From the NCBI RefSeq assembly GCF_000003605.2, contig NW_003130356.1, forward strand, positions 1,059,285 through 1,091,815: a stretch of DNA of 32,531 nt. Reading direction: 5' to 3'. The translations under genes and the position numbers were made by a program. The notes beneath the pieces are model-generated. The model was not told the DNA's origin. It did no database searches and saw only the letters and a program-made list of their open reading frames with translations. Positions 10,807 to 23,900 of the stretch are shown in pieces (position 1 is the stretch's first letter; every line of letters starts with the position of its first letter). The stretch is from Saccoglossus kowalevskii (lineage: Eukaryota > Hemichordata > Enteropneusta > Harrimaniidae).

Positions 10807-11368
10807 AAAGCATGGTCACATGATGGTTACGGCATTTGAAGCACGAGCGCAAAGCTTGGCCATCAAGTGACCATGATTTCACCAATTTGCACCACGACTG
10901 TCGCGAATTGGAAGTTTCGGCCAGTCAAATTGATTCTGTGAATACGAGGTGGTCTATTTGTCACATATTCGGAGCTGTCGGTATTTTGACCTCGTATCCC
11001 GCTTTATAACCACGGCTACGGCATATAACCACGGAAATTCTAGAATTCACATTGGCAAATTGACGACAGTCGTCACGGTGGTGCAATACAAAGTATTATG
11101 ACTGTTTATAACCTCTGAGAGAACTATACTCTAAAAACTTGATTTCAACACTCTGAATAACAACGTGCACTATGAAAGGTTCTTATAATGTGATCTCGGA
11201 AAAAGGAACTTAAAACACCGTAACCGGTAGTTGTACCCTTTATTATAATATTGCAGAACCTCATAGGACACTCCAGAATCACTGACAACCACGTGATCAT
11301 TATGTGAATGAATTAAAAAAAAAAACATGCATTTACAGTTACCGTTGTACCACATGCTACTGTAGTGT

Positions 11369-11374
11369 TTTATT
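11369..11374 (-). promoter_or_regulatory. Candidate polyadenylation signal of copy A
   Basis: AATAAA on the minus strand about 400 bases downstream of the copy A stop; I saw no canonical AATAAA nearer. The hexamer is common by chance in AT-rich DNA. Confidence 0.25.
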
Positions 11375-11769
11375 CTGTACATAGACTGGGAAAGTGATAG
11401 GAAATTATGACAGTATTAACTGGTTGGTTTTGTAAAAATGCAACAAGATGGGACAAAACGTTCAGAACAATTCACCTGCCCGACCATGCGTACTATTGCC
11501 AGTTGTGTCGAAGCATATATACAAGACAGAACTTTATATGTAGCAAAACTGTCACCAAACAAGGTGCTGATTGGTCTAAATGTTGTGTGTTAGGGTTTTG
11601 TGACCAATCGAGCAAGTGGTTTCGTATTGATTCCACTGCCGCATTGACAGAGTAATATAATGCGCAATTGTCACAAAAACACTTAAGAATGACCATACAA
11701 AAACAGGAATTAAGTACTAGATTGAATTAATAGTCTTGATTAACGCTCTGACTTCTGTTTCACGTGCAT

Positions 11770-11988
11770 TTAAAATTTAATGAACGCATTCACTATCGCC
11801 ATGGCTGCTATAATAACACCGGACCTAGCGTAGACCATGGCCGCCGACGATTCTTCGCATGGTGATGCTGACAAGTCGTTGATATAGACCACCCTGTCGT
11901 TGAGAGGCTGGGGTGGACGAAAGTTGTCTACCATCGGGTTGTCAGCTTCGCCCATAGCGTTAAACTTGAGAGTACGAAACTGGTCCAA
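11770..11988 (-). CDS. Copy A exon 8: C-terminus and hydrophobic tail
   Basis: The acceptor CCTCAAG|TTGGAC leads to LDQFRTLKFN, then NFRPPQPLNDRVV, the conserved CA C-terminal motif. A spacer with small residues (SASPCEESSAAM) follows, then a hydrophobic tail (SGVIIAAMAIVNAF) and TAA at 11770. The order small-residue patch, short linker, hydrophobic end is typical of GPI signals; a short membrane-spanning tail is the alternative. Confidence 0.9.
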   Translation of the reverse strand: MDQFRTLKFNAMGEADNPMVDNFRPPQPLNDRVVYINDLSASPCEESSAAMVYARSGVIIAAMAIVNAFIKF

Positions 11989-14900
11989 CTTGAGGGAGAA
12001 ATACATATATAAACATGATAAGATTCGAATTCTGATGATATTCGAAGTCTAGTCTTCTGTACAAATGCAAATAATGGGATATTTTTCAAGGGAGTCAGAG
12101 CAAATTTCAAAGCTTACATTCCTGAGCTTATTTGCAATGCACTATGGGAAATGAAACAAGACAAGACTATTTCTATTTGCGTCCCGCTGGATAAATGTAG
12201 GATATGAAGGAATACTTTCACGGTAAAAAACAAAAATATCAGTTTTTGCGTGATATTTTTAACTCGAAAAATCAATTCCGGTGGCATAAACCTAAAATTC
12301 GGGTTGAATCTCCCTGGGGACAACTAGGTCCTAGTATCAATGATGGGTTCGGTCAAAGCATAAAGCATAATAAATAAGGTACTGGCAAATTAACATTTTT
12401 GACAGATGATCGGATACAAAGTGTTATGTTTGGTAAAAAATCTTAAAACATGATACGTTTTCTTGATCTGATCAATATTTTTTTTTGTTCACCAACTTTC
12501 TCAGATGCGCATGCAAAAAATAAAGAAAACTACGACAATTACAACGGAGGGGGACAATTTGGTTGACATGACATATTTTTTTGTTAAAGTTTCTAGAATT
12601 TCGGGACTATGGTCGATTTCACTTTCCATTCGTCACACCCTCATTGGTGAACGGCATCATAAAGCCGTGGCAGCATAGAAGCTCTGATAACAGTGAAATG
12701 TTTGTTGAATGTATGTATTTTTTATCGAAATATGGTGATTTTTTTTAAAGCAAATGAAGTTCTGTATAAGTAGATATTTGATTCACAGACTGGACATCAC
12801 ACCCCGTAATAAAGTACACAGCGCCCTCTACATTTCTTCTTACCTGTTCTTGCGAAATCTGCACAGGCGATTGAAATATTGACCAAATCACAGCCTGGTT
12901 ACATTGCGGGGTGGTGAGTGAACCTTGATAGCGGTAGTACGTTGTCAGGTCAGAAGGCATCATCGCTAAGATCGGGAACGTATCGGAATAGGAGTAGGTC
13001 TCATCTGAAAGAAATATACATTTATATTTATAGATAAAACGATATACTAGTAGAACATAGTTTTATTTTACTGTTTTATACGTACATGTGACTGAGATAT
13101 GGCATTTGCCGCCACTGTCAAACTGTTACTGTCCACGTAAGAAAACTGTTCTCAGCATAAGTTTGTTTTTATGATGATCAATTATTCACTGGTTTTTAAT
13201 TTTACTATTTTTTTTTGTTTTAAGTAAAATTGGCAAAAATTCAATCTGCGGACTGGTTGTTTCCTCTGTCGAAAACTTGAAACCCAGTGAAATCGTACAA
13301 AACATCAAAATGACGGTGGAAATAAATAGTTTTACAGTATTTCATCTTCAAAGCTGAGCGCTATAGTGTATTGTGCAAAAGTGAATGTCGAATGTTGTGA
13401 TCGGAACTGACTTCGACGTGAAAAGTTATCCGCAATGTAGAAGTTTTCGATTTATCATCATCACCAAACACGTAAACGCATATCCGAACAAAAAAAGGCG
13501 TGCCCGGCCAGAATATATACTTGCCGAATAACAGATAAATATATAAAACTTCGAGAATCGATTTTGATGCATCGAAAACAAAAACACACAAAAATGTGGT
13601 TTATTGTCAGTTAAATATTATATTCAAACTTACCTGGATATACCACTTCATCCAAATAATCGAAAATGTTATCAAAAGCTGTATTGTTTTCGACACCAAC
13701 CTGAAATAAGTGTTTTCTTATATTATGTATATGTAAACCACTGCGTTTAATAAGCCCCATAGGCAAATACAGTTGCGGAAACCAGACAGATACAACCCGG
13801 CTGTAGTTAGCAGCATATTCATATGTTAAAGTTAGAAGTATATTCATATTGGTGTGAACGTATCTCATGGGCAGATGCACATAATGTAAAAGAAACGTAA
13901 CGGTAACGGTATATGTTATGTTGGGTTGTAGTCTTCCAACTTATACCCATTTAAATAAACCACAAACACTGCACAACATCGAGTGACGTGCAGTCTACTA
14001 AACATGAATCGACGTTATATTCAATGCAAACGCGTGTCCACTCACGATCGATCACCGTACCGTTTGTTTATCTTGTCGGTTATGGGTGCCCATCGGCAAA
14101 TGTAATTACTAATATAGTGTTAATTCATAAATCATCATTTTGTGCCTTAGAACTCAGACAACTAATACAATGTATTAGTTGTCTGAGCTTAGAATTATTT
14201 GATTGTGAGTCGACATAGTTGTTATATTATGTACGTTGTCCATTTGTGCGTATCTTGTGTTTATCTAGTCAGTTAGGGACGCTGAACGGCAGATGGAATT
14301 CCAACTAGCCTCTTATGAATGGAAAAACTTTATGTCCATCAGATGCGATTAAGTGTAAGTCGACACATTGCCTGATATGAATATAGCATGTTGAGGTAAT
14401 ATTGCACAATGCCTATTTTGCGCAAAGTACGGTTCGGTTAGAGGTGCTAAACGGCAAATGGAACTACCAATTTGCTCTTATTTGACTACCCATCTTCCTG
14501 TGCTTTAGATCTTATTGATTGCGAGTAAATACATTGTTTAGTTTGAATATAACATTGCACGTTACTTATTTGTGTGCGAGTTTGGGGTTTTACTCACCTC
14601 AATCAGAGTAGATAAGACAGCCACACCTTGAGCGTCTTCAAGAGCGTCAGCTACTGTCGCGAAGTTGATGTGATCAAATGACACAATGTGCATCTGTGAA
14701 GAAATGAACAAGGAATGGAGATAACACGCCATTTATGATATACCTATACTTATTTACAAGGAAGTCTCAAGATCTTGCCGTTTTTACATTGCTGATAGTT
14801 GTGTTCACGTTACACGAAGTACGGGCTAAGATTTAAGCTGATTTAGGCTTATCTAGCATATTTGCATTTCGGCTAGACCCAATTGCGTCCACGCACAGGG

Positions 14901-17900
14901 AGGGCCAGTCGTTAGCACGGGCTAAGGGGTGCCATTAGTCGGTGACCTTTGGTAATCCGCTATTTACGAACGAAAAAGGATGACACGCGCGAGGTTCTAT
15001 TTCTGCTGCTGGCATGTTTCGTTCTAATTTTGAAGCGACGTGCACAGAAACGCGAGAGAAGACGGACCCAACTTATTTGGATGCACATAAACAGTATACA
15101 AACGGTCGTAACAGAATACAGAGTTTTATTAATGCATGTCGTAGACAGCGAACCAAATTTATTTTGTCTACGATTGGAGCTGCTGTACGCTCTACTACAG
15201 TGACCCGGTTAGTGTGGAAGCGAGCGCGGAGTAATGACTGGTGGAATATTGTCGTTATACGAACATGGGACAATTTTCACACCCAAAGGTCGCCGCAGAA
15301 GGCGCTTAGCCCTGGGCTAAGCGTTCGCGCATACTTTGTTAGCCCGTGCTAAGGTCTAGACCGCGTCTTAAATTCGGATCAGATTTAACCCGTACTTAGC
15401 ATTCCTTAGCCCGTGCTAAGCATTCACGCACGTTTTCTTAGCACGGGCTAAGGAATTTGACCTCTTAGCCCGTGCTAAGGAGCTGTGCGTGAACGCAACT
15501 GATGATAGTTCGATAAAAGCTTCTCAAAAAACAAACTGCTCCCTGACTGTTGACTGTTAAGTGTTAGCGCTGGATAACCAATCGAGCACAATATTGCAAG
15601 TACTTTCGCGTTGACTCAATTTTTCCATTAACGCAGGGAAGTTTAATGCTTCGTGTCTCAGTCGACGAACTAACTACAAATTAGTCACTTAAATTGTATC
15701 CCCACTTCGTATTATTATGACCACTATGAGAAACCGAGAAAGTTTACCAGTTTGCATTGTAGAAGGACTGTGGTCTCTAATCACCAAATGGATCACAAGG
15801 TTTACTGTTGTACCGATAATCACACAGGACTTATTTTATTTGTGTACGACTTACGTTAGGTCATTCTTCAAAATTCGATTTGGGGACTCATAAGACTTTC
15901 CATGAACCCTTTTTTCTGTAGATCATTACATGCATTACATTATTCATATTATGATTACGAACTCACCTCGACAGAGTACATGTCACCATTGACTCGATGT
16001 TCTGATCCTTTATCATTCGTACTTCCCCAGTGAAAATGGAATTGTATTGCTCTGTATTCACTTGGTAGACATGCGCCATTAATGAGGTAATCTCCCACAA
16101 GGTCCACCTGAACTGCAATAATAATAGCATATACCGATAATCTATCAAATCACATAAATAGAAGCCGTTTGCAGGTTTCATTCTCCCATAGTGCTGTGCT
16201 TAATTACGTCAGCATCCATGATCGTGTCGGCTCGTTCATGCTCATTTACATAAATTTGCATATAAGCAGACAACAACGTTGTATACAATTCGAGGCACTT
16301 CAAAGAAAGCAAGTTGTAAAGACTTAGGTCATATATGCAAGTTTTATGCCTGAAAACAGGAAAGGCAATGATTCTTGCACTTATTTGCACCCAAAATTGT
16401 CTCCTATTATCGCGCCCGCCGTGGAAGCGGTGACGGTGAAGAATTAACAGTCCCGCGGCCCTCTCACTTTTCACAGGATCTCGGCGCCCATTTATAGAGA
16501 ATAGCACGACCAACTACGAAGTATAAAATGGCTAATTCGATGGCTACTACAAATACATCGCCATGCGATTACAAATCGGAACAAAAGTGTGGACACACAT
16601 ACCTCCATGTCCTGTGTTCTTCAGTGTCATGGTAGAATCAGTAGGGGGAGAGTTAGAAAACCCAGTCAACTCAAAAGTTCCCATATCGCTCGATTCAGTC
16701 TCCACAATGTTTATTGGCGACTGTGATTCTCCAGCACAAGCTGGGAATGCTGTCGGCCATGTTGTCGGTCCTGAAAAAAAAAGTTCATTAAAACCACATA
16801 TGCAAATGAGAAGTGACTTTCGTATATAAAATCAAGTACCCACAGTGGTAGCCTGACGAGTTCGCGTGCGTTGTGCCTTCCGCAGTGCTCCAAACCCAAT
16901 GAGGTCTGATGCCGTTCGGCCGGCGAGGGCCTACTCACTTCTACATGTCAGACTACCTCCAGTGGGATCACAAGAGATGAATAGAACAGCTTCAATAATG
17001 ACATAATGATTGTAATGAATGTTACGAGTATGTGATACCGGGGGCGAAATGTAAAAGTGAGGAATAAGCTATCATTCTTGTGGTATACCCCGGGATGTGG
17101 TATTTCACAATAAATTGTGCAATATTGAGTGGAGGTTTATTGCTATTATATTTTATCAACATCTTTTCATATAATATAATTATAAGGCACGGAGAAACAT
17201 TTCAAGAACCAGATACCATGTACTAATGTAATACAGCACCCGAACCTGGCAGCCTCGGTTGAAAAATTGGGGCCTGATTCTAGCAGACTTCAATTTACTA
17301 TAGCTCAAATTTATAACTACATTTCAACGTTGTGGCGTTAACCCCCTCCCCTCCGTAGTTCTTGTTATAGACAACGTTGAAATATGTAAAATATTCTAGA
17401 CGCTGATTAGTGCACGGCTTGCATAATTAGGAATAATACATTTCAACTGGAATTAGTTTTTATCGTCTGTTTTCACGTCTGCGTATCCGTAAGTAAGCTG
17501 TCAATTCTAAATGCGTACGCGTTGTTTATGTCGCGGTCGTACGAGACCCAAATCGAACAAGACTGGGGCGCTTTAATCATATTCATAGCGCCAGCGATCA
17601 TTCACCAACACCCCTCCTAGACTGGTGTCATTGTTTTTTTTAATATCTTTACTCGTTTTCTTTGCAACATTCTAATTTCTACTCTTATGACTATATGTGC
17701 GCACTGCAACTTTGAACTAATTCGCGTTGGTATAACGGATGAAATCATTTTCTTATTTTTGCAACAGAAGCCGTGAAGTCGTTTTTTTTACCCATCATGC
17801 ATTCTTTGAAAATCAACATAGTGGCAACGTTGGCTAATTAAAAGATGTAAATTGCATTCCTAAGCAGTTGTGAAAACATTTCAATCTGGGACTACCATGC

Positions 17901-20900
17901 TGTTAGGTTACTTCCCCGTTAACCCTAACCGTGATTGATTACATGTGGCTGGATTCGCTCTTACATCGCCCTATATGTATATATCAACCTACGAATGAAG
18001 CGTACCATACGCATCATTAATCACGGACATTACGGATATAATGATATACTGCTGTATGGAGAAGGCAATTATGATGGAAACAGACACAAGCATAATATAC
18101 TAGGCGGGTGGTGTATAATGGGAGACAACTTCGAATATGCAATAAACTGACTACAAATTATGCTACCAATATATTTGCGGTTGAGCCCCCACCCACCCCC
18201 AATTCACAATAGCATCGGTACACTAGTTAAATTACAACTACGGTAATAATATATACAGCAGCAAAATACTAACCAATATTTAAACTAGGCCCAACTGTTA
18301 TGATTTCGGTGTCAAGTCCTCTTGAACAGAAAAAACAAGCAAACACACACGATCAGTCAACTGTCGCCGGACAAAGTTCAATAAACTCATACCACAGCAA
18401 ACAGCAGAGCAAGCGTCCATGCCGATATATTCAAGACAGTAATTTTAAGAATGCTGTTTATAATCTTGAGATGCAGTTTATTTGACTTGCTTTTTAATTG
18501 AGTAACTAAACAATGAAGATGGTATTATATATCCAACATGTTATATATTTTCTGAAAGCTTATTATACAAACTTTGTAAAACTTGTCTTTTTTTAAATAT
18601 CCAGAATGCGTTATTAATTTTGGGTCAAAAAAATGCTTTTTGGGGGCAAAAGTGGTTTAAAAAAATTAGCCTAAAAACTTCAAGTCCGTTTGTGGGTAAA
18701 ATTACATCACTGGATACCTTGGTATACTAATTCAAATGCGTCCACTCATCTCGCGAACGGCTTTCAAAGTCGCACAGCATGACCTCAAAGTTCAATCCTT
18801 TCTATTTTTGCATAATTTATATATCTATATTAATTGCGGACTTGTTATTTCTGTTCCACTCGCCGTAATATAATGTCGTACTTGTGTACGTCACCCTACC
18901 CCTTGCTAGAATTATCTCACGTAGATAGATTGTACTAAGCTATTTTGTCGTGTGCATGTCTCGCGGAGACGTCTCACGCATTTCTTTTCCCCATAGGTAC
19001 ATGAATATTTAATATACATTTAGAAACACACCTGCAATTAATTATCCCAGATAAGGTTTCAAGTCATGAATATAAAACATGCAAACATCATGTCCGATTT
19101 GCATTGTCAGCCTGGCCAGTTTTTTTTTTTAACAAGCACCGTGTGTGTATTTATCAATATTATTTATTGTTTGGACTAGAGACGATGTTGATATTGCACA
19201 ACATGTGTCCAAGGCATGGTTTTAATTTGTAATTGACATTAATTTAGTACAATTTAATTTAATTTAATGTAATTGTTCATTACTTGGGCTTTCCGACAGT
19301 CTAATATTTGCACACAAGGCTTTCTCTCTTTCTCTGCATTGACACTGGTCATTTTGTATTTACTTCTATTCTACGCAGCATGTTTCTCGTACCACGACAC
19401 ACGAGTTGCATTAGCTACAATTATTAAAGCGGGNNNNNNNNNNNNNNNNNNNNNNNNNNNNNNNNNNNNNNNNNNNNNNNNNNNNNNNNNNNNNNNNNNN
19501 NNNNNNNNNNNNNNNNNNNNNNNNNNNNNNNNNNNNNNNNNNNNNNNNNNNNNNNNNNNNNNNNNNNNNNNNNNNNNNNNNNNNNNNNNNNNNNNNNNNN
19601 NNNNNNNNNNNNNNNNNNNNNNNNNNNNNNNNNNNNNNNNNNNNNNNNNNNNNNNNNNNNNNNNNNNNNNNNNNNNNNNNNNNNNNNNNNNNNNNNNNNN
19701 NNNNNNNNNNNNNNNNNNNNNNNNNNNNNNNNNNNNNNNNNNNNACCCTCCCGCTTTAACATTGTGTACAATTTGTATCCCACGCTCACGCGTTTAGTCA
19801 CTACGCGAGACATTGATTTATCCTGAATTTGATACCCAAAACAAAGAAAACTAAAAATGATCCTCGCTAGAGTCTAACACGGTGATTTGTAAATCTATTT
19901 TTATGACGAATTATCAAATTAATCATATTAACACAAATAATGTGCACCGAAAGGAAAGAAAAATAATGAAAAAAAAATCAGCACATACTGTAAAATGACT
20001 AATTTTCACTGGGTTTAAATTTCACTGATTTACCATTTCAGGCATATTCAGTGGGTTTTAAATTCACGGTTTCGTCATTTAGATAATGTGTTCTATGCTA
20101 AATTTTACATATTCACTGGGTTTTAATTTAGCGCATTTTCCAGTCAGCGAAATAAGCTAAATTAAAACCCAGTGAATAATTACCCCCTTTACAGTATGTT
20201 ACATCTGTAACAATATGTTACGGGAAGAAACCATACAAACACATGGTTAACATTTTGTGCCAAGTAGATCAAAGGAAAACACCTTATATGCTATTGTGCA
20301 ATCAATATATTCCAGTCGGTGAAGTAGCATCTAGCTCCGAAACCTCAGTGTATAGTAACCCTGAGACAGGGCTGCAACTTAAACTGAAACTATCAAAACC
20401 TCGGTAGGGATGGACCAATAATTGTTTAGGGGTAACTAAGATTAACTATTCAGATCCGTATCACATTTTTTTGTTTTTTTTTCTATTATTTGTCTCTGCA
20501 ATAATCACTGATTATATGCCAGCTTCCTTGCACATCAGAAATGATGGACATGATAATTTGTAATTGGTATGATGAAGTGCATGCCACCCAGTGTTGGAAC
20601 GCATCTGGCGGTCTGTGTTCATAATATATAATTTATATTTATTTAAGCAGTGTATTTTCCCAATGCTCTAATTCCAAACAGTTTCTATTTCGATGTTATT
20701 AGTCAATATAAATGAGTTCAAAATGACATCATCAGGATTTCTCTGGGCAGTATTTTCAAACCCTGGGGATTTCGGCGCTTAGCTCGAGTCATTAGGTATT
20801 CACTTACTAGTCTATTCACACACCAATCTCACTGGAAACTGATATCATAAAATCCCCTGACAGTTTGCGCTAATTTGTTACAGAATTTGACAGATCTTAT

Positions 20901-23900
20901 TAACATCGCATTACATGTATAATAGCTAAAAAAGCCGAGTGTCGCACTAAGCATGCGACACTTTGAAATAATGCCCCCTAACTCATTCTTTTAAAGTTTC
21001 ATTCAAACATTACAAATATGTATTCCTGGCCAACATACAAACCAAACATTGTTGATACTGTAGCCGAGTAATTTGAAATTAACTGCAGAATATGAAGTTA
21101 AACTCAAGAACAATTGACACTCACTAAGTTAGGGGTCTTTGTTTGGCCTGGAAGGTAAGAGTAACATTGTAAGAAAGTTTATCCATGGACGTACAAGTGA
21201 ACGCATGGAGGTAAACGTTAGTTCGCCATGGTTATCTAAGGTGCAAGAACCTGCAGAACATGAAATGAAATATGTTCAAATGTGTTTGTATATACTTTTA
21301 ATTTTTCATATGATTTATTTTCTTACAAAATATATTTTATGTTTCAGCCTGTTCTGCACATATTTAATTTGCAAATGATGCAATTCCTACTAGGTAGCAT
21401 TTTTCCAGTAGCATTTTTTGATTCTATTTAGAAGCGCATTGTTGCAATTCACAGTGAAATGTGCAATGTGACTTGGGCGACTAAATTAATTGTCAGGGGT
21501 TCAATCAACTCACCGTTCGCATCTTCATATCCCCAGTCTGCAAACAAACAAAAAAACAGCATTAGTAGGGAATTGTAATTGACCACTTAGTTTTTGGGGG
21601 CGCAGTGGGGATCAAAATCAACACTACCAAGGATCTGTAGTGCTGAAACTCGACACGCTTTTATAAATTATAAATTTCACACAAATTAACTCATCAATCG
21701 CGTAACGTAATTGGCTAAGGTAAACTCCGCTCAAATGCGCATTGTTTCTTTGTTCAAAAGTAACTACCTATGCCCCCAGGGCTCACACGTCAACTATTCG
21801 TATATCGTATTTTAGGTGCCAGTGTGAAAGTCCAAGTTGAATTCAGAACATTCACCGACACGTTTTAGTTTGAAGGGAGAAGATATATGACCCACACTAT
21901 TGCGAACATCCCCAGGGGATGCACTACATAGCTCAAGTTACTAAATCACAATTCGTGTGTATCACCATAGACCTTAGAAAGAGATAAGGGGTATGGTATC
22001 ACAATACTTTCGCGGCGGATAACGTTCATTGAACTATGGTGGATACAATGCACTCACATATGCATTGTTCGAATACGTTCAGACACACCCTCTCTTATCA
22101 ATGACAAGATAAAAAGGCGCCGCGTTAAGCAGTGTACTAGTATTTGTATGTTCACAAGGTGAATTCCGTGGCATGGTTACGGCCCCGGAACGAACTTGTA
22201 AACACGAAATACGAATGCAAATGAACGTAGTCGAACAATATTGGGTGTATGTGTGGGTTATGGTGCAAGGGACAATGTGCAGTGGTCTTCATGCTGTTGT
22301 ATTCTCTATATAATATCTTTTGTACAGTGTTTTGACTCGACAAATGACATACGAATTCGACCGACTCTTTCTCGCAGTATATTGAAGGGTGGCAGTCGTC
22401 GTGCCGCGTCCTGTTCGATATGGGACTCATAGCGACATATACGACGCGTGTAAAATACATTGTTTATTTACATGAACACGCGCTGTGCGACGATCACCGC
22501 GCTTTAATCAAAAACATTAGGTATTGAAAGTACATTTGTCGACTACATATTTACTAGCGGCCTCCAACAACAACTTGTTGCTTGTCGGATTTTTACGATG
22601 AGTTGGTGCTATTGACCAGAATGCTGTTCGAATGACGCACGCGAACGTGTAAACAAGTTGGCAATGTTGTGAAACATGCACCAAATGGGGGGGGGGGGAT
22701 ACCATACAACAACAAAAACTAACTACCGATAAATTTACAGTGCTTTATCTTTGTTCTGCCTTACTGTAGATTGTTCCGTCGTCTTAACCGGCGTAAGCCG
22801 CCACATCGTACGGTCGTACGTGGGGTCTAATCGTCCTGGGATCCAAACGGACAACTCACCTGGATTACACCATAGACCTTAGAATGACCTTAAAAAAATG
22901 GATCTTGTATTGAAATTAAAAATTCAATGTAATGAGCACAAGCACTGAAAGACGTGTTGCAAACTGCGCGGCCGAGTGATTGTGAGTGACGTCATACGGC
23001 TTCCTTAGCTTGATCATTTGTTTATAACTGTAGTAACCCACGTTGTACGCCGGATGTCGTGAAAGCCTTTATTTTATAATCAAAAGGCCTGTCCCTCTCT
23101 TTCTAAGGTCTATGATTACACCAACGGAAATAATGACATATTGTTTTGTAACTAATAAACATTTTTTCTTACTTTCGGCCTTGATCACGCGGCATTACCA
23201 GGTAGGTTGTTGACACGCTCTGAATGTTTGTTGTCGGTTGTTTTGTAAGAAATCATCTACTGCACTGCTGTGTAACTGAATAACGCATTCTTGTAACGGT
23301 GAAGGGCGATTCGTCCGATATTGCTTACTCGTCCCACGGGGTTACTTCAGACACAGTCCCTCTATCAGGACTGTGCTTCAGAGGAGATCGGGAGGAAATT
23401 GTCCGCCTTTTTTTTTATCAAACTTTGCTCGGTGCACAATCCTTCTGATAGAAAAAAGGACTCGGATTTGGTGGTACAGTACCTCACGTAATGCCTAATC
23501 AGCATGAATAAAACATGATACGAGGGCCAGAGCGCGGCTTCGCAAAATTACCACATCTTTGCCCTAGCGTCGTGGGGCGCCAGGGCGGTGTCATTCACTT
23601 ATTTTCTATTCGTGAGAAATACTAGCCCACGACCTCACTCGTATCAATCAGCTCAGTGCGAACACGTAAAATAACCAGAAGTCGACGCTCCGATCTTTTG
23701 GAAAATCCGTTCCTGTGCGCCGGCTTCTACTGTTCATGGAGCTAAAATTATTATATTATTAATTCCATGTACTGTTCTACTTCACGGATTAGAAACATTC
23801 GGCGTGTACTAACGCGTCTTACATGTCGGCTTATAATGAGAAATGATAAATGCCGCTCATTTGCACATTTATTGAAGACCGGTTAATAATAACTACTTTT

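Noticed and set aside
14949-15352. Overlapping frames of 84, 112 and 66 codons inside the hairpin element
   Set aside because: They overlap each other on both strands, have no known domain, and lie in a non-autonomous repeat.
19273-19813. Open frames on both strands across 19424-19759
   Set aside because: They are open only because the Ns carry no stop codons.
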